A model generated the notes under the pieces. That model saw nothing but the letters and a program-made list of their open reading frames with translations, made no database searches and was not told where the DNA came from. From assembly GCF_900637205.1 (NCBI RefSeq), contig NZ_LR134355.1:2914001-2978000 (forward strand): 64,000 nucleotides of DNA, given 5' to 3'. Source of the stretch: Mycolicibacterium chitae (GTDB lineage Bacteria; Actinomycetota; Actinomycetes; Mycobacteriales; Mycobacteriaceae). Positions 40,588 to 49,339 of the stretch are shown one piece after another; positions within the stretch are counted from its first letter, which is position 1, and each line of letters opens with the position of its first letter. Both the position numbers and the translations under genes were made by a program.

Positions 40588-41285
40588 CAGTGCTCGCTCG
40601 GTTCGGGCGGGGGCGGCGACCCGCCGTCGGGCTCACCGGCGATCGACTGCCCGTCGGGCAGCGGGTCGATGGCGCCGGGCGAACTGCGCACCGCGTGCAC
40701 CCGTTGGGCCACGGTGACCATGCTGGCCACCGCCAGCACCCACATCGCGACGTCGAGCAGCCACGGCAGTCCGAAGAACGGCAGATCCGACAGGCCGGCG
40801 CCGACCAACACGATGATCAGGCGTTCGGGTCGCTCGATCAGGCCGCCGCCACCGCTGAGCCCGGTGGCCTCGGCGCGCGCCTTCACATACGAGATGACCT
40901 GGGAGGTGACCAGGCAGATCATGGTGGCGACCACCAGCGGGGTGCTCTGCAACCCGAACGCGGCCCACCACAGCAACCCGCAGAACACCGCGCCGTCGGC
41001 GATGCGGTCGCAGGTGGCGTCGAGCACGGCGCCGAATCGGGTGCCGTAGCCGCGCTGCCGGGCCATGGCACCGTCAAGCATGTCGGCCAGCACGAAGAAC
41101 GACACCGCGACCGCGCCCCACCACAACTGCCCGACCGGGAACAGCGTCAGCGCGGCGATCACCGTGCCCGCGGTGCCGATGATGGTGATGCTGTCCGGGG
41201 TCAGCCCGGCCTTGAGGGCCACCTTGGCGACCGGGCGGCTGAGTTTGGCGTAGGCCGCCCGGGTCATCAGGTAGAAATCGCTCAC
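40587..41285 (-). CDS. pgsA: Phosphatidylinositol phosphate synthase (CDP-alcohol phosphatidyltransferase)
   Basis: 232 residues, GTG start overlapping the HIT gene stop. The CDP-alcohol motif DMLDGAMARQRGYGTRFG with VLDATCDRIAD (DGxxAR...GxxxDxxxD) is complete near residues 65-97, and six membrane helices are visible. In mycobacteria the gene at this place makes phosphatidylinositol phosphate from CDP-diacylglycerol and inositol phosphate, supplying the substrate pool for PimA. C-terminal tail is Pro/Glu rich. Confidence 0.94.
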   Translation of the reverse strand: MSDFYLMTRAAYAKLSRPVAKVALKAGLTPDSITIIGTAGTVIAALTLFPVGQLWWGAVAVSFFVLADMLDGAMARQRGYGTRFGAVLDATCDRIADGAVFCGLLWWAAFGLQSTPLVVATMICLVTSQVISYVKARAEATGLSGGGGLIERPERLIIVLVGAGLSDLPFFGLPWLLDVAMWVLAVASMVTVAQRVHAVRSSPGAIDPLPDGQSIAGEPDGGSPPPPEPSEH

Positions 41286-41854
41286 GGCAGCTGGGACCAT
41301 TCCTCGGCCAGCAGGGCGCGGGTGTCGCGCAGCAGTTGCGGGATCACCTTGGCGTCACCGATCACGGTGATGAAGTTCGCATCGCCGCTCCACCGCGGCA
41401 CGATGTGCATGTGCAGATGCTCGGCCAGCGAGCCGCCGGCCGAGCGGCCGAGGTTGAGCCCCACGTTGAACCCGTCGGGCTTGGACACCGACTTCATCAC
41501 GCGAATCGCCTTCTGCGTGAACGCCATCAGCTCCGAACTCTCGTCGGCGTGCAGGTCCTCGAGCTCGGCGACGCGCCGGTACGGCACCACCATCAGGTGA
41601 CCCGGGTTGTACGGGTAGAGGTTGAGCACGGCGTAGACCAGCTCGCCGCGAGCCACCACCAGCCCGTCCTCGTCGGCCATGTGCGGGATGTCGGTGAACG
41701 GCTGCTTGGAGGCCGCCGAGCCGGACGCCGCGGCGGAGCCGCCCTCCTTGAGCGCCCCGACGATGTAGTTCATCCGGTGCGGGGTCCACAGCCGCTGCAG
41801 GTGATCGGGTTTGCCCACACCGGAATCGCGCAACTGCCCCTCGTCGTCGGTCAT
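41282..41854 (-). CDS. HIT-family nucleotide hydrolase/phosphorylase
   Basis: 190 residues with the histidine triad [10 protein letters not shown] near residue 150 (HxHxHxx). Upstream, [16 protein letters not shown] and [17 protein letters not shown] are typical. The mycobacterial ortholog at this place (Rv2613c) acts on diadenosine tetraphosphate as a phosphorylase, as I recall. A Ser/Ala-rich insert ([13 protein letters not shown]) near residue 40 is unusual. ATGA overlap with thrS. Confidence 0.92.
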   Translation of the reverse strand: MTDDEGQLRDSGVGKPDHLQRLWTPHRMNYIVGALKEGGSAAASGSAASKQPFTDIPHMADEDGLVVARGELVYAVLNLYPYNPGHLMVVPYRRVAELEDLHADESSELMAFTQKAIRVMKSVSKPDGFNVGLNLGRSAGGSLAEHLHMHIVPRWSGDANFITVIGDAKVIPQLLRDTRALLAEEWSQLP

Positions 41855-43926
41855 TGCGCGCTCCCGCAGCCGCCCGCCTCGAGTAGTTCGTTGACGAGCT
41901 CCGCGGTCGGGGTGTCGTTGCGCCGGTCGGCCACCCAACCGGCGATGGCGGCCACCGCGGCGTCCCGGGGCACTCCGTTGACCTGGGTGCGGTCGGCGAA
42001 GCGGAAGCTGATCGCCGACGCCTCGACGTCGCGGTCGCCGGCCAGCAGCAGGAACGGCACCTTCATGTTGGTCTGGTTGACGATCTTCTTGGCCATCCGG
42101 TCGTCGCTGGAGTCCACCTCGACCCGGATGCCGTGCGACTTCAGCTGCGCGGCAACGTCTTCCAGATATTCGACGTGGGCGTCGGCGACGGGAATGCCGA
42201 CCGCCTGCACGGGGGCCAGCCAGGCGGGGAACGCGCCGGCGTAATGCTCGGTGAGCACGCCGAAGAACCGTTCGATGGAACCGAACAGCGCCCGGTGGAT
42301 CAGCACCGGCCGCTGCCGGCTGCCGTCGGCCGCGGTGTACTCGAGCTCGAATCGCTCGGGCATGTTGAAGTCCAGCTGGATGGTCGACATCTGCCAGCTA
42401 CGGCCCAGCGCGTCCTTGACCTGCACGGAGATCTTGGGCCCGTAGAACGCCGCGCCGCCCGGGTCGGGCACCAGGTGCAGCCCCGAGGACTCCGCGACCT
42501 CGCGCAGCGTCTCGGTGGCCTCCTCCCACACCTGATCCGAACCCACATACTTGTCGGGATCCTTGGTGGACAGCTCCAGGTAGAAGTCGTCCAACCCGTA
42601 GTCGCTCAACAAGTCCAACACGAACTGCAGCAGCGAGGCCAACTCGTCGCGCATCTGCTCGCGGGTGGTGTAGATGTGCGCATCGTCCTGAGTCATCCCG
42701 CGCACCCGGGTCAGGCCGTGCACCACGCCGGACTTCTCGTAGCGGTACACCGAACCGAACTCGAAGAGCCGCAACGGCAATTCGCGGTAAGACCGACCGC
42801 GCGAGCGGTAGATCAGGTGGTGCATCGGGCAGTTCATCGGCTTGAGGTAGTAGTTCTGCCCCGGCTTGCGCAGCTGCCCGTCAGCGTCGTACTCGGCATC
42901 GATGTGCATCGCCGGATACATGCCCTCGGCGTACCACTCCAGGTGCCCCGAGGTGACGTAGAGCTGTTCCTTGGTGATGTGCGGGGTGTTGACGAACTCG
43001 TAGCCGGCCTGGGCATGCTTGCTGCGCGAGTAGTCCTCGAGCTCCTTGCGGATCACGCCACCCTTGGGATGGAAAACCGGTAGGCCCGAACCCAATTCGT
43101 CGGGGAAGCTGAACAGGTCGAGCTCCACGCCGAGCTTGCGGTGATCGCGCCGCTGCGCCTCCTCGATCAGTTCGAGGTGATGGTCCAGCGCCTCCTGCGA
43201 CTCCCACGCCGTGCCGTAGATGCGTTGCAGGCTGGCGTTGTTCTGATCGCCGCGCCAATAGGCGGCCGAACTGCGGGTCAGCTTGAACGCCGGGATGTAC
43301 TTGGTGGTGGGGATGTGCGGGCCGCGGCACAGATCACCCCAAACCCGTTCCCGGGTGCGCGGGTTGAGGTTATCGTAGGCGGTCAGCTCGTCGCCGCCGA
43401 CCTCCATGACGTCCGGGTCACCGGACTTGTCGTCGACGAGTTCGAGTTTGTAGGGCTCGGACTGCAGTTCGCGGCGCGCCTCGTCCTTGGACTCGTAGAC
43501 GCGACGTTCGAAGAGCTGACCGTCCTTGACGATCTTGCGCATCCGCTTCTCGAGCGCCTCGAGATGCTCCGGGGTGAACGGTTCGGCGACGTCGAAGTCG
43601 TAGTAGAACCCGTCGGTGATCGGCGGGCCGATGCCCAACTTGGCCTCGGGGAACATCTCCTGCACGGCCTGGGCCAACACGTGCGCCGCGGAATGCCGAA
43701 TGACGCTGCGGCCGGCCTCGGTGTCGGCGGCCACCGGCGTCACCTCCACGTCGACGTCCGGGACCCAGCTCAGGTCACGCAGCTTGCCCTCGGGATCTGC
43801 CACCACCACGATCGCGTTGGCGGCGCCCCGGCCCGGCAGATCGGCCTCGCGGACGGCCGCGCCCGCGGTGGTCCCGGCAGGAACCCGGATCGGGGCTGCT
43901 GCGTCGGGGTGTGCGGGGGCGCTCAT
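41851..43926 (-). CDS. thrS: Threonyl-tRNA synthetase
   Basis: 691-residue class II synthetase. Domains: TGS-like N-terminus (about 1-75), editing domain with [14 protein letters not shown] (HxxxH) near residue 80, catalytic core with [16 protein letters not shown] near 360, [20 protein letters not shown] (motif 2) and [15 protein letters not shown] (motif 3) near 555, then the anticodon-binding domain ([18 protein letters not shown]). First gene of the PIM operon; all genes behind it overlap, so PIM synthesis is transcriptionally tied to thrS. Confidence 0.97.
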   Translation of the reverse strand: MSAPAHPDAAAPIRVPAGTTAGAAVREADLPGRGAANAIVVVADPEGKLRDLSWVPDVDVEVTPVAADTEAGRSVIRHSAAHVLAQAVQEMFPEAKLGIGPPITDGFYYDFDVAEPFTPEHLEALEKRMRKIVKDGQLFERRVYESKDEARRELQSEPYKLELVDDKSGDPDVMEVGGDELTAYDNLNPRTRERVWGDLCRGPHIPTTKYIPAFKLTRSSAAYWRGDQNNASLQRIYGTAWESQEALDHHLELIEEAQRRDHRKLGVELDLFSFPDELGSGLPVFHPKGGVIRKELEDYSRSKHAQAGYEFVNTPHITKEQLYVTSGHLEWYAEGMYPAMHIDAEYDADGQLRKPGQNYYLKPMNCPMHHLIYRSRGRSYRELPLRLFEFGSVYRYEKSGVVHGLTRVRGMTQDDAHIYTTREQMRDELASLLQFVLDLLSDYGLDDFYLELSTKDPDKYVGSDQVWEEATETLREVAESSGLHLVPDPGGAAFYGPKISVQVKDALGRSWQMSTIQLDFNMPERFELEYTAADGSRQRPVLIHRALFGSIERFFGVLTEHYAGAFPAWLAPVQAVGIPVADAHVEYLEDVAAQLKSHGIRVEVDSSDDRMAKKIVNQTNMKVPFLLLAGDRDVEASAISFRFADRTQVNGVPRDAAVAAIAGWVADRRNDTPTAELVNELLEAGGCGSAQ

Positions 43927-44014
43927 CGGCGTATCTCCAGTCTTGTAATGCGGGCCAGGTATGCGGGGGTGCAGACGGCGACCATGCTATCGGGGCGGGT
44001 CTGCGCAGTTGTAC

Positions 44015-44431
44015 TCATGACCCGATGCCCAGCGGGCTCTGGAGCCACGGCCAATCCAGGCCGACGAGAGCCGCGCCCCAGCCGAGCGCTCCCAACACCC
44101 ACAGGGTGCCGAGCACGACGGCCGCGGTGAACAGCGCGCCCACGATCTGGATCCACAGACCCTGCAGCCAGAACCAGGCCATGAACCGGTCGTAGCGCAC
44201 CCGCACGAACCTCAGCACCCGCTTGGCCCAGGCAAACTCGGTAGCCAGAATGCCCAGGCCCAGGAACACGATGGCCCACCCCGGGCCCGGGTACGGGATG
44301 GCGACTATGCCGACGGCCAGCACCAGGGTCCCGACGGCGCCGAGGACGGTGCGGTAGACGGCGTTGGCCACCGGGCGGCGGCGCAGACCGTCGCGCCAAC
44401 GCTGCCAGGTGCGGACAAACTCCGGGGTCAC
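44015..44431 (-). CDS. PGPGW-type membrane protein (TIGR02611-like)
   Basis: 138 residues, GTG start overlapping the upstream stop. Three hydrophobic segments; the first two flank IPYPGPGWAIVFLGLGILATEF, which contains the PGPGW motif that defines the family. Function unknown. It is coupled (GTGA) to the hotdog thioesterase gene, not to thrS. Confidence 0.85.
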   Translation of the reverse strand: MTPEFVRTWQRWRDGLRRRPVANAVYRTVLGAVGTLVLAVGIVAIPYPGPGWAIVFLGLGILATEFAWAKRVLRFVRVRYDRFMAWFWLQGLWIQIVGALFTAAVVLGTLWVLGALGWGAALVGLDWPWLQSPLGIGS

Positions 44432-45078
44432 GGCTGACCGGGTTTGAGCTTGACGAACAAGGCGTGGGATTCGGCCAGCAACACCGCCCCGGCCTGGCCC
44501 GGGTCGTCATCGTCGTAGAGGCTGGCCTCGACGAAGATCTTGCGGCCCTCCTCGCCGGCCAGTCGGGCCTGCACGCGCAGCGTCTTCTCGACCGGGACGA
44601 TCTTGCGGTAGTCGACGTGCAGGAACGCCGTCCGCTGATGCATGCCGCCGGTCAGCACCGCCGCGGTGTAGCCGAGCACCGAATCGAACAGCAGGCCCAG
44701 GCTGCCGCCGTGGGCGGCGCCGTTGCGGCCCAGGTAGAACCGGTTGAACCGGACCGGGCCGGACACCTCGTTCTCGCCGGTCTTGGCCAACTCCGACGGC
44801 ACACCCAGCACACCGCCGCGGTTCGGCAGGTCGAAGCGCCGCCCCGAGGGGGTGGTCCACTCGTCGCCGTCGTACGGGGTCAGCAGGGCCGAGAGCTTGT
44901 CGAGCAGGTCGGCGGCCTCGGTGATCACCTCGTCGGGCGCGTCGATGGTGCGGGCGTGGTCCTGCAGGCGGCGCACGCCGGCAACGAATCTGCCGAAATC
45001 CGGTCCGCCCTTGGTGGTCGGTTCCGGAACGTTGAAACCGCCACCGGAGTGCCGTTGATCGTTGACCACGCTGACCAC
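44428..45078 (-). CDS. PaaI-like hotdog thioesterase
   Basis: 216 residues, GTG start. The C-terminal 120 residues form a hotdog domain: GRNGAAHGGSLGLLFDSVLG carries the HGG segment near residue 118, followed by AFLHVDYRKIVPVEKTLRVQARL. The N-terminal 90 residues are extra and helical. It probably hydrolyses an acyl-CoA, substrate unknown. Divergent from the next membrane protein gene. Confidence 0.82.
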   Translation of the reverse strand: MVSVVNDQRHSGGGFNVPEPTTKGGPDFGRFVAGVRRLQDHARTIDAPDEVITEAADLLDKLSALLTPYDGDEWTTPSGRRFDLPNRGGVLGVPSELAKTGENEVSGPVRFNRFYLGRNGAAHGGSLGLLFDSVLGYTAAVLTGGMHQRTAFLHVDYRKIVPVEKTLRVQARLAGEEGRKIFVEASLYDDDDPGQAGAVLLAESHALFVKLKPGQP

Positions 45079-45160
45079 CGTATTGCCTGCCCGGCGCGGC
45101 GCTGCTGCCGGACCGGCGTGGGACGCCCTGCGAACCGGTCGGGCTACCTAGGATTCGGGC

Positions 45161-46063
45161 ATGCCGGGCAAAATGTCGCTGCGCAACGCGCGCTCGGTGT
45201 TGGCCGCCGAGGTCGACGGCATTCGGCGGCGCGACCCCGACTTCGACGCCGGCGACATCACGCTGTTCACCTTCCCTTTGCTGGTGCGCGCCGTCGGGGT
45301 GCTGGCCATCGGGGTGGTGCCGTTGCTGGTGGTGCGCAGCGACAGCGAAGAGGATGCGCTGTTGGTGCCGCTGATCGGCTCACTGGCGCTGGTGATCATC
45401 TGCACGGCGATCGTCGCGTGGCTGACCTCGGTCGTGATCTCCGGGCTGGTGGTGATGATCCTGTACCGCACCGGACCGCGGGCCTCGTCGCGCCTGGTCA
45501 CCCGCATCCTCACCGATTCGTTTCGCCGGGTCGGCGACTCCAGTTCGCACCTGACTCTGCTCGCGCTGGTGGCCGGATTGCTGTCGCTGGCGATCGGGCT
45601 GCCCACCCGCCGCGGCGACGAGTTGGCCAACTCGGTGATCGAGGATCTGCTGGCCGCCCAAGTCGGCGTCCTGCTGGCGGTGCTGGGTTTCGCGTTCATC
45701 GCCGAATCCATCCGCTCGGCGGCCGACATCGTCGACGACCAGTCGCTGATGTTGGCGTGGCCGTGGGCGCTGATCATCGCGTGCGTGTCCTGGTCTGTGG
45801 CGACCCTGATCGGACCGTTCGAGACCACCCGGATGCTGACGATCCTGCTCAACGAGTGGCTGCCGGCCTTCGTCGACGGGGTGCCGCGGGCGATGATGAT
45901 CGCCGACCTGGTGCCCCCGGGGGCGCGGTGGTGGGCGGCGCTGGGTCCGCTGCCGGTGATCGCGCTGGTGTGGGTGATCCAGGCGTGGCGGCACGAGGGT
46001 TTCATCCGGATCCGGGAGTTCCTCGAGGGCGACGACGAGGTGCCGCCCACGCGGCTGGCCTGA
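45161..46063 (+). CDS. Hypothetical polytopic membrane protein
   Basis: 300 residues, unrecognised. About six hydrophobic helices: 43-60, 70-105 (two), 130-150, 168-185, 198-218 and 262-280. An N-terminal cytosolic helix precedes them (KMSLRNARSVLAAEVDGIRRRDP). No enzymatic motif is visible. It stands alone, divergent from the thioesterase, 73 bases before a DUF4383 gene on the same strand. Confidence 0.75.
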   Translation: MPGKMSLRNARSVLAAEVDGIRRRDPDFDAGDITLFTFPLLVRAVGVLAIGVVPLLVVRSDSEEDALLVPLIGSLALVIICTAIVAWLTSVVISGLVVMILYRTGPRASSRLVTRILTDSFRRVGDSSSHLTLLALVAGLLSLAIGLPTRRGDELANSVIEDLLAAQVGVLLAVLGFAFIAESIRSAADIVDDQSLMLAWPWALIIACVSWSVATLIGPFETTRMLTILLNEWLPAFVDGVPRAMMIADLVPPGARWWAALGPLPVIALVWVIQAWRHEGFIRIREFLEGDDEVPPTRLA

Positions 46064-46136
46064 CCGGCGGGAATGTTTGAAACGGGCCGTTCCGGAGAAC
46101 TGCTGTGGCACCACATCCGTCGTCGCAGGAGCAATC

Positions 46137-46616
46137 ATGGCCACCTCTTCCCCCTCACGACCGCACACCGGTCGGGCTCCGGTCCAACTTGCCGCTCTGG
46201 TCGTCGGCGCGGTGTTCCTGGTGGTCGGGATCCTGGGCTTCGTCCCGGGCATCACCACGAATTTCGACCAGCTGACCTTCGCGGGCCACCATTCCGGGGC
46301 GATGCTGCTGGGCATCTTCCACGTGTCGATCCTGCACAACCTGGTGCATCTGGCATTCGGTGTGGCGGGGCCGGCGCTGTCGCGGACGTTCGTGCAGGCC
46401 AGGTTGTATCTCCTGGTCAGTGCCGTGCTCTACGCGGCGCTCGGCGTCTACGGAGTGGTCATCGGCCAGGACTCGGCGGCCAACTTCGTGCCGGTGAACA
46501 CCGCCGACAACTGGCTGCACTTCGGTCTGGCGGCGCTGATGGCGGCGCTGGGCCTGACGCTCGGCAAGGGCGGCGCGGAGCTGACCACCCGCAGCAGCAC
46601 CGGGATCATCGAATGA
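46137..46616 (+). CDS. DUF4383 membrane protein
   Basis: 159 residues with four membrane helices. GIFHVSILHNLVHLAFGVAG near residue 65 with its paired histidines is the DUF4383 signature, and ADNWLHFGLAALMAALGL near 120 repeats the pattern. ATG 46137 has an AGGAG ribosome site six bases before it; a TTG 60 bases upstream is less likely. Role unknown. Confidence 0.88.
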   Translation: MATSSPSRPHTGRAPVQLAALVVGAVFLVVGILGFVPGITTNFDQLTFAGHHSGAMLLGIFHVSILHNLVHLAFGVAGPALSRTFVQARLYLLVSAVLYAALGVYGVVIGQDSAANFVPVNTADNWLHFGLAALMAALGLTLGKGGAELTTRSSTGIIE

Positions 46617-46633
46617 CGGTCTAGCTTGCGGAC

Positions 46634-46780
46634 ATGGCCCACGTGCTGGCGCCGAAGAGCTTGGTGAATGCCGTTGCGCCCGGGCCGTTTCAGTCGAAGA
46701 TGATGGCCGCGACGCTCGACGCCGTCGGCGATCAGTTGGCCGCCGGTACGCCCGTGCGGCGGGCCTGTCGGCCTGACGGA
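46634..46780 (+). pseudogene. Short-chain dehydrogenase C-terminal fragment
   Basis: About 49 codons, VLAPKSLVNAVAPGPFQSKM followed by MAATLDAVGDQLAAGTPVRR, match the segment after the YxxxK motif of SDR enzymes (the xxNAVAPGPF strand). The cofactor-binding half and catalytic residues are missing and the frame soon degenerates into unrelated residues. It appears to be a gene relic just before the aldehyde dehydrogenase gene. Confidence 0.65.
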
Positions 46781-46874
46781 TTTCGCTCGCCGAAAGACCG
46801 GGTACACCGGGTCCTGAGCCGCATAGGCTGGCCGCATCGGAACCGTCCGAGCGCACCGTGAAGGAGATCCCGTC

Positions 46875-48218
46875 ATGAGCCATTACGCCGTCGTCGATCC
46901 CGCGACCGGGGAAACCATCCAGGAGTACCCGACCGCCACCGACGAGCAGATGGAACAGGCGCTGGCCGCGGCCAGCACGGCGTTCCGGGAATGGTCCAAG
47001 ACCACCTCGGTGGCCGACCGGGCCGCACTGATCCGCAAGGTCGGCCAGTTGCACGCCGAACGCGCCGACGAGTTGGCCAAGATCATCGGCCGCGAGATGG
47101 GCAAGCCCTACGACGAGGCCAAGGGTGAGGCGGAGTTCTCCGCGGCGATCTACGAGTACTACGCCGACAACGCCGAGAAGTTCCTGGCCGACGAGCCCAT
47201 CACGCTGCTCGAGGGTGAGGGCTCGGCGTTGATCCGGCGCTCGCCGGTCGGCGTGCTGCTGGGCATCATGCCGTGGAACTACCCCTACTACCAGGTGGCC
47301 CGCTTCGCGGGCCCGAACCTGACGTTGGGCAACACGATCGTGCTCAAGCACGCCCCGCAGTGCCCCGAATCCGCCGCCGCGCTGCAGCAGATCTTCGACG
47401 ACGCCGGCTACCCGCCGGGCGCCTACGTCAACGTCTACGCCACCAACGAGCAGATCGCCGAGACCATCGCCGACCCACGCGTGCAAGGGGTTTCGCTGAC
47501 CGGCTCCGAACGCGCCGGGGCCGCGGTGGCCGAGGTCGCCGGGCGCAACCTCAAGAAGGTGGTGCTCGAACTCGGCGGGTCCGACCCGTTCATCGTGCTC
47601 GGCTCCGACGACCTGGACGCCACGGTGGAGGCCGCCGTGGAGGGCCGCTTCGAGAACACCGGACAGGCGTGCAACGCCGCCAAGCGGATCATCGTCGCCG
47701 AGGGCATCTACGACGACTTCCTGGACAAGTTCACCAAGAAGGTGCTCGAGAAGGCCGACGGGCTGGCCCCGCTGTCGTCGGTGGCCGCCGCCGACCGGCT
47801 GGCCGAACAGGTCAAGCGGGCCGTCGACAACGGCGCCAACCTGGTGTCCAACGGCGACCGCAAGGGCGCGTTCTTCCCGCCCGGCGTGCTCACCGGCGTC
47901 ACCCCGGACTCGCCGGCCTACAAGGAGGAGCTGTTCGGTCCGGTGGCCACCGTCTACAAGGTGTCCTCCGAGGACGAGGCCGTCGAACTGGCCAACGACA
48001 CCCCGTTCGGGTTGGGCTCCTACGTGTACGCCACCGACACCGAGCAGGCCAAGCGGGTCGCCGACAAGATCGAGGCCGGCATGGTGTTCGTCAACTGCGT
48101 GGGCGCCGAGGGCGTCGAATTGCCGTTCGGCGGGGTCAAGCGGTCCGGTTTCGGACGGGAGCTCGGCCGCTTCGGGATCGACGAGTTCGTGAACAAGAAG
48201 CTGATCCGCATCGGATAG
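46875..48218 (+). CDS. NAD(P)-dependent aldehyde dehydrogenase (succinate-semialdehyde type)
   Basis: 447 residues. GVLLGIMPWNYPYYQVAR near residue 123 binds cofactor, LELGGSDPFIV has the general-base Glu near 230, and the nucleophile Cys is in FENTGQACNAAKR near 263. PFGGVKRSGFGRELG near the C-terminus is typical of the GabD2/YneI group of short (about 450-residue) semialdehyde dehydrogenases. It oxidises an aldehyde to the acid; succinate semialdehyde is likely, and GabT at 25.5 kb would supply it. AAGGAG ribosome site upstream. Confidence 0.9.
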   Translation: MSHYAVVDPATGETIQEYPTATDEQMEQALAAASTAFREWSKTTSVADRAALIRKVGQLHAERADELAKIIGREMGKPYDEAKGEAEFSAAIYEYYADNAEKFLADEPITLLEGEGSALIRRSPVGVLLGIMPWNYPYYQVARFAGPNLTLGNTIVLKHAPQCPESAAALQQIFDDAGYPPGAYVNVYATNEQIAETIADPRVQGVSLTGSERAGAAVAEVAGRNLKKVVLELGGSDPFIVLGSDDLDATVEAAVEGRFENTGQACNAAKRIIVAEGIYDDFLDKFTKKVLEKADGLAPLSSVAAADRLAEQVKRAVDNGANLVSNGDRKGAFFPPGVLTGVTPDSPAYKEELFGPVATVYKVSSEDEAVELANDTPFGLGSYVYATDTEQAKRVADKIEAGMVFVNCVGAEGVELPFGGVKRSGFGRELGRFGIDEFVNKKLIRIG

Positions 48219-48235
48219 GCGCGGCGCCGAAACGA

Positions 48236-48265
48236 CGAACGGCGGCCCGGGTGGGCCGCCGTTCG
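48236..48265 (+). terminator. GC-rich hairpin terminator
   Basis: CGAACGGCGGCCC and GGGCCGCCGTTCG form a perfect 13-base stem with a four-base loop, 17 bases after the aldehyde dehydrogenase stop and just before the opposing tRNA-Val. No T-tract follows, as is common in mycobacteria. It can serve both converging transcripts. Confidence 0.8.
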
Positions 48266-48274
48266 TGTTCGGGG

Positions 48275-48346
48275 TGGTCCCGGCTGGTTTCGAACCAGCG
48301 ACCTTCCGCGTGTGAGGCGGACGCTCTCCCACTGAGCTACGGGACC
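48275..48346 (-). tRNA. tRNA-Val (CAC)
   Basis: Cloverleaf on the minus strand: acceptor GGTCCCG/CGGGACC, D arm TAGCTCAGTGGGAGAGC, anticodon loop CTCACAC giving CAC (reads GUG), T arm CTGGTTCGAACCAG-type (GGTTTCGAACC on the plus strand). Discriminator A at 48275; CCA is not fully encoded. Confidence 0.93.
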
Positions 48347-48457
48347 GGAATGCCATGGGATTGGACGAGGCAGAAGACTAGCACGCCGATCAGGGCGGCC
48401 CAGAATCGATATCCCATTCGGACTCCGCGGGCCCGACCTGCGGATTATCTTGACGCC

Positions 48458-48868
48458 ATGCAACGTCTGATCGTGCTGGCCGCGTGCCTGTTGGGGACGC
48501 TGGCCACCGCGCCGGCCGCTGGTGCCGACATCGAATTCTTCACCTCGCCCAGCGGCAACATCGGCTGCTTCATCGAGCCCGGATATGTGCGCTGCGACAT
48601 CAACGAGCGCACCTGGGCCCCGCCACCGCGGCCGGCGGACTGCCCGAGCCAGACCGGCTACGGACAGGGCATCAGCCTCGACGCCCACGGGCCGGCCGAG
48701 TTCGTCTGCGCCGGAGACACCACCCTGGGGGCCGGTTCCGCGCTGCCTTACGGGCAGTTCCACGCCAGCGGCGGATTGTCCTGCAACAGCGAGCCCGCCG
48801 GGATGCGGTGCAGTAACTCCGACGGCCGCGGGTTCACCATTTCGAGGGAGGCCTACGACCTGTTCTGA
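48458..48868 (+). CDS. Small secreted cysteine-rich protein
   Basis: 136 residues. Signal peptide MQRLIVLAACLLGTLATAPA with cleavage near AGA-DIE. The mature domain of about 114 residues has six cysteines (GCFIE, RCDIN, DCPSQ, VCAGD, SCNSE, RCSNS), enough for three disulfides, and begins FFTSPSGNIGCFI, which I associate with the small mycobacterial DUF6636 type. Function unknown. It lies between the two tRNA loci. Confidence 0.78.
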   Translation: MQRLIVLAACLLGTLATAPAAGADIEFFTSPSGNIGCFIEPGYVRCDINERTWAPPPRPADCPSQTGYGQGISLDAHGPAEFVCAGDTTLGAGSALPYGQFHASGGLSCNSEPAGMRCSNSDGRGFTISREAYDLF

Positions 48869-48976
48869 GCCCGGTCGGCGGCGCCGATCAACGCTGGCGA
48901 GCAAGGGATTTGTGTCTGCGTGCCCGCGTGGACTAGTGTTCTGCTTCGCGACGAGCGACGATCTCGCTCGTGGCAC

Positions 48977-49049
48977 GCGGATGTAGCGCAGCTGGTAGCG
49001 CATCACCTTGCCAAGGTGAGGGTCGCGGGTTCGAATCCCGTCATCCGCT
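48977..49049 (+). tRNA. tRNA-Gly (GCC)
   Basis: Acceptor GCGGATG/CATCCGC, D arm with GCAGCTGGTAGCGC, anticodon stem CACC/GGTG with loop TTGCCAA giving GCC, T loop GGTTCGAATCC. First of three consecutive tRNA genes. CCA is not encoded (TCGA follows). Confidence 0.95.
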
Positions 49050-49076
49050 CGAAGGTGCAGTGGCATCAACCCCAGC

Positions 49077-49147
49077 GGTGGAGTGGCCGAGTGGTGAGGC
49101 AACGGCCTGCAAAGCCGTGCACACGGGTTCGATTCCCGTCTCCACCT
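49077..49147 (+). tRNA. tRNA-Cys (GCA)
   Basis: Acceptor GGTGGAG/CTCCACC, anticodon stem ACGGC/GCCGT with loop CTGCAAA giving GCA, T arm CGGGTTCGATTCCCG. Discriminator T, and CCA is encoded at 49148-49150. Confidence 0.95.
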
Positions 49148-49162
49148 CCAATTTTCGACCCG

Positions 49163-49237
49163 GCGCGATTAGCTCAGCGGGAGAGCGCTTCCCTGACACG
49201 GAAGAGGTCACTGGTTCAATCCCAGTATCGCGCACCA
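49163..49237 (+). tRNA. tRNA-Val (GAC), attachment site of the satellite
   Basis: Acceptor GCGCGAT/ATCGCGC, D arm TAGCTCAGCGGGAGAGC, anticodon loop CTGACAC giving GAC, T loop GGTTCAATCC, encoded CCA at 49235-49237. Its 3' part from the T arm is the left att core, repeated at 59752, so integration left the tRNA gene intact. Confidence 0.95.
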
Positions 49238-49242
49238 GCATT
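49213..49242 (+). repeat. attL core, 30-bp direct repeat
   Basis: The sequence from GGTTCAATCCCAGTATCGCG to CACCAGCATT spans the T arm, acceptor and CCA end of tRNA-Val and recurs identically at 59752-59781. It is the crossover region for the tyrosine integrase. Confidence 0.95.
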
Positions 49243-49284
49243 GCCGCAGGTCCAACGGCATACCGGACCGGTCGCCAAGACCTT

Positions 49285-49301
49285 GGGCAACTAACGGGCA
49301 A
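49285..49301 (+). promoter_or_regulatory. Paired integrase arm-type sites, attL side
   Basis: Two GGGCAA hexamers start at 49285 and 49296, 11 bases apart in direct orientation, 43 bases inside the element. The same pair with the same 11-base spacing occurs beside attR (59604 and 59615). Such symmetrically placed repeats are expected for the arm sites of a bivalent tyrosine integrase. Confidence 0.6.
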
Positions 49302-49339
49302 TAGCGTCCTCCTCTCGACTACGGATCGAGGAGATTGCC

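Noticed and set aside
41336..43083. Long plus-strand frames opposite the HIT and thrS genes
   Set aside because: Arg/His/Gly-rich shadow translations without motifs; thrS and HIT explain the DNA.
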